A program made the translations under genes and the position numbers. Positions 57,300 through 64,000 of a stretch of DNA of 64,000 nt are shown here, one piece after another. This DNA is from Isoetes taiwanensis (taxonomy: Eukaryota; Streptophyta; Lycopodiopsida; Isoetales; Isoetaceae). Each line of letters opens with the position of its first letter. Position 1 is the stretch's first letter. A model generated the notes under the pieces. That model was not told where the DNA came from. It worked only from the letters and a program-made list of their open reading frames with translations, and made no database searches. Where the stretch lies: contig JAJEKV010000216.1 in the NCBI GenBank assembly GCA_021234155.1, positions 372,001 to 436,000 on the forward strand. Reading direction: 5' to 3'.

Positions 57300-58660
57300 T
57301 GTTTGTTCTAGAGGAGCTTGTCTTGTTTGTGGCCAAAATGCATCATTTTGAGGGCGTCCCTGGAGCAACATCCTCCAAAGAGATAAGAAGTTGGCTCAAT
57401 ACTCAACACTTGCCGTGTATTGCCTTGCAAACAAGCCACTTTCTTGATTCTTACATATATGTCCTTCCATAGGGAGATGTATTTGTTTATGCTATCCTTC
57501 AACCACGGAAGATCCTTCAATGTTGGTCTAGGAGGAATATTTTGTGGCACACCACTTGGTAGCATTGGCTGACCATGTTCATCCTCTTTCCACATTCTAA
57601 CTCTGGAGAATCTTTGGAAGCCACTCTTTATGTGTAGGGCGCATTTTGTATTGCATATCTGAGGCCAATCTCCTGCCATCTTAAATTTGAAGAGCAATGG
57701 TTCAATTATGCCCAACCGGGCGTTGGCCCTTATCGGGGATGAATCCCTTCACAAAAAGCCTTCCAATTTGGAACTTCATCAATAAAGTATGGAATTGGAG
57801 ATTTTGCATTGCACTTTTGAACAAGTAAAGTAGCTCAGTAGTGTCAAAGCATCGATGAACTCATCAAGGTTGAAAAATTTCTAAATAAAGCATCAATATC
57901 ATCATGGGTGTGGCCGACCATCATAAAGCCCACTTGGATCTCATCAAAGACCTTAAGCCAAGTCAAATAAGATAAGTATGAGAAGACATATCTATTTTTG
58001 TTTTGCCACGATGCATTATCAAGTTGCAAATAGAGATTTCGGGGAGAGGGTTGAACACCTCATGATTCGTTGTAGTTGAAGCATTTGGCAATAATTACGC
58101 CATAGAAGCAAGTTTGTTCTTCAAAGGATTGGTATCCTTATTTGCTTGCATCCATTTGCAATCGCAGGCTTACTTCCACATAAGTCACCTATCTTGTCTT
58201 CTTGTACCAATTCAAGTTATGCAATATCCTAGAAAGTGAACCAATGTAGAAGTTTGAATCATCTTTCCATAAATCAAGTGAGAAATGACCATAGGCACGA
58301 CCACCATGCCCGTGAGTGAGCTCTGTCAAGCCGCTCTTCAAGCGATCACCTCTCCCATCTGATTTTGCTAGATGATTTCTAGGCACTAAAGTCTTAACTT
58401 TGATCCATCTTATCATGTATTATACATAGATGATTTTTACGGAGACCCTTTATGACAATGCTCTCCAATGCCAATATTGACTTACCGCAAGAGCGTTGCT
58501 CTAGCATATGAGCAGGCGTTGAATTGCAAGATTTAGATCTCTCTCTTATATCTTTTTGTTTTTCCAGCTTTTGCTTGATTACCCTTGAGATGTTGCATTT
58601 AGAAGGGTATATTTTTGCAATGCTAACATCTGCGGAAATTCCCTTTTCCATATACTATAA
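57300..58660 (-). pseudogene. DUF7869-family transposon-like gene, broken
   Basis: The minus strand from 58651 reads MEKGISADVSIAKIYPSKCN, IRERSKSCNSTPAHM and GHGGRAYGHFSLDLWKDDSN, then the core YLQLDNASWQNKNRYVFSYL, EIQVGFMMVGHTHDDIDALF (58040-57860), and later WPQICNTKCALHIKSGFQRF and PRPTLKDLPWLKDSINKYIS (57660-57450). QLDN ... NKNRY ... VGHTHDDID is the hallmark of DUF7869 proteins, widespread in algae, ferns and invertebrates and thought to be transposon-derived with conserved acidic and His residues. At least four frame changes break it, so it is inactive. It may once have extended upstream toward 60.5 kb. Confidence 0.75.
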
Positions 58661-59699
58661 AAGAGTTCAAGGCTCTGGTTGTTCTGTAAACTCTTCAACT
58701 TCGCACCAACTTCTTTATGTATAAGCTTCTTATTAAGAATGGAAGGAAGCTTGTGTACGTTTTCTCTTACACCATCTCTACCTCTTTTGCTCCTATGGGG
58801 AATACTTCAAACATTCTCGAATGAATCATCTAGCACACATTCGGTGGCGATGTAGTGGATCTAGGCTTCTTAGAGCCGGTATTACCATGTTCGGCTACCT
58901 TTGCACTGCTTCAAATCTGTTTCTCCAATTGTAAAATGTTGATTGTTACGATACCTAAAGCCATCGCCAACTTGACCCAGCCGAAATTCCATCCCATTGA
59001 GCACTATCTGTCCCTCTCCTTCTCTGTGTAAGTCACACTCGGCAAAAAAAAAAAAAAACGTAACCCTTGCATTGTATGGATTTGGGATAAAAATTCTTTT
59101 CTTAATTCCGTACTTGATGCTTGGTAAGTTTCTTGTTGCAAGTATTTTTGCAGTGACTTGACTTCATGAACTTATTGATTGAAGTTGTGGAGCATAGCCT
59201 TTCCTCTTTGCTTTTTCCCTTGGGCTCTCTTGGAATCCTATGTGTGTAAGTATACTTCCTCTTTCGTTTGAAATGAGCACTGAATGTTGTCCTCAAATGA
59301 TTCTAGCTCTATATCCTCATTTTCTTTAGCTTCTCGAGCTTACGGATGTTGTGAGGCAGGTCCTTCCATCCAGTGACATCACATCGCTATTTTCCCCTTA
59401 GAACAAGTGCATTCTCACTTGGCCTTTTTACTGCCTAAGCATGACATCTGAGATCCTCTTTCATTAGTTCGGGGAAGCACCTTTCCAACACAAAGGCCAA
59501 CCTTTGTGTCTCTAAAATTCATCATCAACATCATCATGTGGATCATTGAATAGAATTATAGCCACGCATATTTAGTTCTAGTACAAGAATGGAGAATGTG
59601 GCCTTTGCATTTCAAGAGTTACGTTTCTTGAGTAACTAGGTGGTGGCTCATCATCATCGATGGTATTTCTCCGCGAGCAAACCGAGTAGCTAAATCCTT
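58661..59699. other. Unassigned spacer, possibly upstream part of the DUF7869 element
   Basis: No recognisable motif on either strand. An A14-15 run lies at about 59045-59059. Confidence 0.4.
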
Positions 59700-60563
59700 C
59701 CGATGGATCAATCTCTTCGCATCCGCATCACGCCTACAGATTCTATGTATGAGTTGTGTGAGGTAGGTGTCCCCATGTGCGATCTTGGTGTCTCATCATG
59801 GGCTGCATCAATGCCATGAAAACGATATCGCTTCGGAGGCCATTCGATGAATGTGCCCACCTCTGCAATATTATACGCACCAGACGTGCAATCGGAAGCA
59901 CGTGAGTTGGGACCACAGACCTCAGTAACTTGCACAACCACGTTCTGTGCATCCACATCCTTCCCATGGATGCTACTTGACCTACGCCAACAACAACGTT
60001 GTCTGCGCATAAGTTCACCAAGTTCTCCGTGTTGCTCATTGGTGAGATGAAGGAGGCGGGTGATGCGATGTAGAGGAACTACTAGGCAGGTTGGGGGTTT
60101 AATTATCGGATGATGATCTGGTGAAGCATCGGAATGATTCTCCGCGTCATGTCTAGGCCATTCGATAAATGTGCCCTACGGCGGCAACATTATCCGCTAC
60201 CTTTGCACATGGAATGGGAAGCACATGGGATGGAATTATGGCTTGGTAACCTCCACGGGCGGCGTTCCTAAAGTAGTCAATGTTCTTTCCATGTAGGTGC
60301 CCTCTATGCGGTTCATGCCCCCTAGCAACAACCACGCTACCACAGAGGAAGTTACGAAGGTCCTTTTCACCGCAAGCATCCAATGACCATAAACCCAGCG
60401 GAAATAACCATAAAAAATATTCACAAAAGCGGGCAAATGGCGCGAGTCGCCATTTGTTCAAATAGCGCCAACAGCGCCATTTACCATAAAATAGCGCGGT
60501 AGGCGGAGGCAAATGGCGGCGGTGCTTATTTGATCTAATGGCGCTTTTGAAGCCATTTGGCAT
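59700..60563 (-). repeat. Diverged ~318 bp duplication with minus-strand coding potential
   Basis: GGCCATTCGATGAATGTGCCC (59839) recurs as GGCCATTCGATAAATGTGCCC (60156), with weaker similarity for about 150 bp on either side (GGAAGCAC, TCTTTCCATG). On the minus strand the units encode IAEVGTFIEWPP and VAAVGHIYRMA, preceded by PIPCAKVAD / PIARLVRI-like text. It could be a repeated segment of an element protein or the N-terminal part of the DUF7869 gene downstream. I do not recognise it. Confidence 0.5.
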
Positions 60564-60570
60564 CCTTAAG
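60431..60570. repeat. Cluster of AAATGGCG / CGCCATTT motifs
   Basis: At least nine GGCG/GCGC-core words in both orientations within 140 bp, including CAAATGGCGCGAGTCGCCAT and TAGCGCCAACAGCGCCATTT. Confidence 0.6.
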
Positions 60571-60599
60571 AAACAAAACGGGAAAACTTAGGAAAGCAG

Positions 60600-60815
60600 A
60601 TTACGGTACAAATCACAGATTACTAAAGATTACTGATTACTACATATAACTACAGGATACAGCAGTTACTAAAGATTACAGATTACACATTAGTAGATAT
60701 TACTACGGACTACAAGATTATTACAGTTGTTACAGTTACACACAGTTACAGCGGACTCATGATTATTTCCGGATTGTTACAGTTACTACAGTTACTACGG
60801 GGTAGAAACATTATT
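60600..60815. repeat. TTAC/GATTAC-rich degenerate minisatellite
   Basis: Words such as AAGATTAC, CAGTTAC and ACTACAG recur about twenty times (for example ACAGTTACTACAGTTACTAC). The period is irregular, 8-12 bp. Confidence 0.65.
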
Positions 60816-61290
60816 ACGCACTTATAGGAGAAATTGCCGATTAAACTAAAATGCAGGTCCACTAACCTTGGGATCATTGTAGATCGAGAATCGCCATTGA
60901 AAGAAGGAAGAGCCTTGAATCAAGTAGGCCTTCAAAATAAAGGAAGCGCCTGCAATCAAATGAAGAAGCTATGCTATGAAATGAAGCGCGCTCATAACCA
61001 AGTGAAGCGCTTGCAACCAACTAAAGCGCTCGAATGGCGGAAGGTAGCGCCCAAAGTAGCGTCTGTTTGGACAAAAAACAGACTCACATAACTCTCACGA
61101 GGAACCAATGCCTAAAGGCGCAATAGGCGTCGGCGCCACATGCTTGACAAGTCCTCTCGGTAGCAAGTACTGCGAATGTTAGGCGAGGGCGGGAGAGTAA
61201 AAATGTAATCTGAAGAGATGAAAATATACATTTTACCATATACATGCCCATGATTTTATAAACGCTTTAGGGCGGCCTGGCACAATATAT
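60816..61290 (+). other. Spacer with repeated GAAGCGC words and an 85-codon frame
   Basis: The frame 60834-61091 reads MKKLCYEMKRAHNQVKRLQP and comes from an irregular repeat containing AGCGC (60949-61065). It is probably not a gene. Confidence 0.35.
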
Positions 61291-61475
61291 CGAAAAGTGG
61301 CGAGGGAATTCAAATTTAAAAATTCAAGTGGGCGGGCAGGCGGGGGAATTCAAATTTTAGAATTCAATTGGCGGGCCAGGCGGGAAATTCAAATTCAAAT
61401 TTTAAAATTCAAGTAATGGTTGCCGGAAGCGGGCGGATGAATCAAAAAATTCAAGTGGCGGGCGACCCGGTGGCC
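61291..61475. repeat. ~50 bp tandem repeats of GGCGGGCAGGCGG and AATTCAAATTT
   Basis: GGGAATTCAAATT, AATTCAAGTGGGCGGGC and variants occur four times. Each unit joins a GC-rich half to an AT-rich half. Confidence 0.75.
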
Positions 61476-61609
61476 GGGCCAAATCCTTCGCGCCATTAAT
61501 TTCGACGGGTTTATTTTCGGCAGGTTTATTTTCTCTCTTCATTTCATTTCTCTCATTTCATTTCATCCTTCTCTTATGGCGCCTTCTCCTCACTTGTAGC
61601 CAGTAACCT

Positions 61610-61675
61610 TCTCTCTCTAAGCGCCTTAGATTTTCTCTCTAAGCGCCTTTGTGTTTCTCTCTCTAAGCGCCTTGG
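61610..61675. repeat. Three tandem TCTCTCTAAGCGCCTT units
   Basis: The 16-base phrase starts at about 61612, 61634 and 61656, spacing 22 bp. Confidence 0.88.
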
Positions 61676-61889
61676 TGGCTTTGTTGTTGATCAGGAGCTC
61701 GGAAAAAAAAGTTGGGCAGAATTTCTCACGGTCAGGTATCACGATCCTGTCTGATGCATATCGATGGCCTCGGGTTCAGGTTAGATTCGTACTATTTTTA
61801 GGCATTTTTGGATCATGGGTATATAAATGGCCAGCGACCGCCTTTATTTTCATGTGTCAGTGTCGATAGTGAGTTTTACGTAGTCCGTC

Positions 61890-62255
61890 GAAAAAATGGC
61901 GGCGTCGCACCATTTCTTTGGGATGTGTTAGTTTTGTAGTTTGTTTAGGCGGATGTAGTATAATGCAATGGCGCAGCGGGCGCCATTTACATGCAATGGC
62001 GCCATCGCCATTTCTGTCGGGCGATCACAATATTTTCTCCACCGGCGAAACACCTTTTGCCAACAATCCAGAAAGTACAGGCCTTTTATCGACTCGCGTG
62101 TCGAGAATGTCTCGACAAGCGAGGCGCAGAATAGGGAGTGTACACTACGGATTGTTGGTCGGTCGAGGGATTCCCGACAATGAGAATGGCGCTAGCTGGG
62201 CTTTATTTGCATGTAAACAGCCATTGGCGCCCATTTACATGCAAATGGCGTGAAG
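61890..62255. repeat. Second GGCGCC/CATTTACATGCAAATGG cluster with hairpin
   Basis: GGCGCCATTTACATGCAATG (61979) recurs as GGCGCCCATTTACATGCAAA (62225). A perfect 13-base inverted repeat, ATTTGCATGTAAA (62205-62217) and TTTACATGCAAAT (62234-62246), encloses CATTGGCGCCC. Further ATGGCGC words lie at 61895, 61967, 61994 and 62185. Confidence 0.7.
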
Positions 62256-62639
62256 TGGGTTGGGTTGGGGTTTCATGATTTGAATGTTGATTAGTTGTTT
62301 TCTTGTGAAGCTTCGTTGTCCAAGACCCAAAACGTTGTGACGAGAAGACCGTGGGTCATGGCTGGAAGGCCATGGTCAGGGTTCAAAATTAGAAACTCCC
62401 TCTACTAGTGAAAATGCCTACTAATATTTAGGGTGGGATTATAATTTTTTTCAACCTAAGCAAATCCCCGCAACTAATTAAAACTATGGAAAAATGCCTT
62501 AAACCAAAAAATTAGACAACAATACAAAGAAAGTAAAACAAAAGTCAAGTTTTTATGGTAAATATGTATTACAAAATGGCATAGCAACAAAGATACTACA
62601 TTCCACAAAATTTCCTTCAAAAAGTCCACTAAGCTAAAT
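62256..62639. other. Spacer downstream of the hAT transposase
   Basis: AT-rich, no gene recognised. It probably includes the 3' end of the hAT element; I cannot identify its terminal inverted repeat. Confidence 0.4.
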
Positions 62640-64000
62640 AGCGACTTGGTTTGTCCGAGAATAGATAATACGACCACGATTCTCAGCCTTATTTTTCCAC
62701 ACTTCTATGCTTTGTGTGAAGTCAAATTCTCTTGCACAAGGAGGCCCATTTACAACAATAGAGAGACATGCACTTAAACTGCAATCACCTAGTAATGGTC
62801 GCCATCTACTTTTGATACTAGTTCTATGGCTGAAAATACTCTCTAAATTGCATTACTTGCACATTGAATCGAACCAATTTGAAGCAAGGTCAAGATATTT
62901 ACGTAACGCATTTCATTTCTTTGGACTTGAAGCAATTATTGAGCACACTGGCCGTCCAAATTCTTATGCTGCCAATTAGCTGAAGCATGAAGTTTATAAT
63001 CAGAATACTCCCGTCTCAAATCATCGCCATTGATTAAAGGTGTCGTCATTTCAGCCAGCCCTTTCGCCTTCTTCGGCATGCCATAAAACTTAATCAACTC
63101 CTCTAAGCTCTCCTCCCCAAACTTTCTAGATCTGATAGCTATTTTAGGTATATTCAATGGGGAGAGAATACTAAAATGTTTTATGATTGATGTATCTTCA
63201 AATCTGACTTCTAGATTATCACATATGGCCTTTGCATATGCCTTTTGCTGGGCTATAGCATCTTCCAAATCTGTCCCATCTATCTCCCTAGATATTTCAA
63301 AGCTTCTAAATTCATTTCCATGAATCGAGGACCTTAAAGCTTCCAACCAGCCAGCAGGAGGCCCGTAATCTGGAATTATAGGATAACCCTTTGAATCAAG
63401 ATGATATGCGTTCAAATCTGTTTCAGGTACATCAATATAGTACGTCTGAATTGCTAAAATGACAGTTTTCACATGATCACTTATGCTGGTTATGTCAATA
63501 TATCGGGCTTGAAACATCTTACTCAAAATCGTTAACCCTCCAAGGATATCAGCTAAAAAGTGCAGCAGATAAATTATTTTAAAATCAGCTAACTTTGAAA
63601 AGATAGATAATGATTCTACCTTTGAATACTCTAAAACTGCGGGCAAGTCCTCACACAATTTACCAATTGCATTATGCCTGCTCAACCACCGCGTGCTTTG
63701 AATCCCTTCTAATCGTAAAATCGCACATGCATATTCTTGAAGCAACTCTTGCAACTTCTCCAATCGTTTGCTGCTGCGAGAAAAGTGGGCTGCAATTGCA
63801 TTGACAAGTGTCTCAATCTCTTCTATCCATGACATAGTAGACTCCTTCGCTGCATCTTGGAGAGCCAAATTAGTACGATGAGCAATGCAATGAATACTAG
63901 TCATGTAGGGATGAAAACTTTTCAATCTAGCTGCAACACCAGTTCTATGTCCTGTCATCGTGGATGCTCCGTCGGATCCAAATCCAATCAACTTGTTCAT
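62640..64000 (-). CDS. hAT-superfamily transposase, ZNF862-like, 5' end off the window, C-terminus disrupted
   Basis: The continuous frame 64000-62936 begins IGFGSDGASTMTGHRTGVAA (RNase-H-fold acidic motif), then SIHCIAHRTNLALQDAAKES, THE Cys/His/Arg block typical of ZNF862/C17orf113-like hAT proteins, FSRSSKRLEKLQELL and GIQSTRWLSRHNA. It stops at 62936-62938. Below that, another frame continues with the hAT dimerisation region: LRKYLDLASNWFDSM, ESIFSHRTSIKSRWRPLLGD, CSLSACLSIVVNGPP, SIEVWKNKAENRGRIIY (62890-62640), containing two stops. So the C-terminal domain is present but separated by a frame change. A hAT transposase cuts and pastes the element, leaving 8-bp target duplications. The N-terminal zinc finger should lie beyond the right edge. 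It is relatively well preserved compared with its neighbours. Confidence 0.88.

Overview
The window looks like a gene-poor, repeat-dominated stretch of a large land-plant nuclear genome. A degenerate PPR-DYW gene, copia elements primed by plant initiator tRNA-Met, GT-AG introns and AT-rich spacers support a land plant. The PPR repeat style, together with transposase-like families (DUF7869, DGCxxQFK/HGKG type, ZNF862-like hAT) better known from algae, ferns and invertebrates, makes a seed-free vascular plant such as a fern my best guess. That last step is inference.

Layout. 0-0.5 kb: 3' end of a DJ-1/PfpI-family gene with one intron and an apparent 1-nt frameshift. 1.85-4.45 kb: PPR-DYW pseudogene. 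4.6-12.4 kb: mostly unassigned DNA with a short terminal-inverted-repeat element (6.7-7.3 kb). 12.45-22.4 kb: a composite in which a copia retrotransposon inserted into a LINE, after which a ~6 kb inversion flipped the 5' half of copia, the 5' flank of the LINE and further DNA. The two copia halves are now head-to-head, and LINE pieces sit on opposite strands at 16.0 and 20.76 kb. 22.7-23.5 kb: a second fragment of a related LINE on the minus strand. 24.7-26.2 kb: an unrecognised broken ORF.

26.8-44.2 kb is one degenerate L1-type LINE (endonuclease, RT, zinc-binding C-terminus, poly(A)). It is interrupted by three blocks: a 6.6 kb block at 27.7-34.35 kb (a minisatellite, a broken gene fragment and a 490-codon transposon-like ORF); a 0.8 kb non-LTR insert with an AATAG-type tail at 34.7-35.5 kb; and a complete 4.7 kb non-autonomous LTR element (LARD-like, TSD TAAAC) at 37.2-41.9 kb. 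The LINE also carries a ~700 bp internal tandem duplication older than the LTR insertion.

44.2-64 kb: a diverged 350 bp duplication; a broken DGCxxQFK/HGKG transposase-like gene (46.4-49.8 kb, +); an FCP1/NIF-like phosphatase-domain ORF (50.2-50.9 kb, -); a copia RT fragment (54.3-54.9 kb, -); several tandem arrays and a duplicated TATA-bearing block (55-56.7 kb); a DUF7869 pseudogene (57.3-58.7 kb, -); a GGCGCC/AAATGGCG-rich region (60.4-62.3 kb); and a ZNF862-like hAT transposase running off the right edge (62.6-64 kb, -).

Almost nothing here looks like a healthy host gene. The best candidates for functional coding are the DJ-1 3' end (if the frameshift is a sequencing error), the 490-codon ORF, the FCP1-like ORF and the hAT transposase. 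The window is most informative as a record of layered insertions, duplication and inversion.
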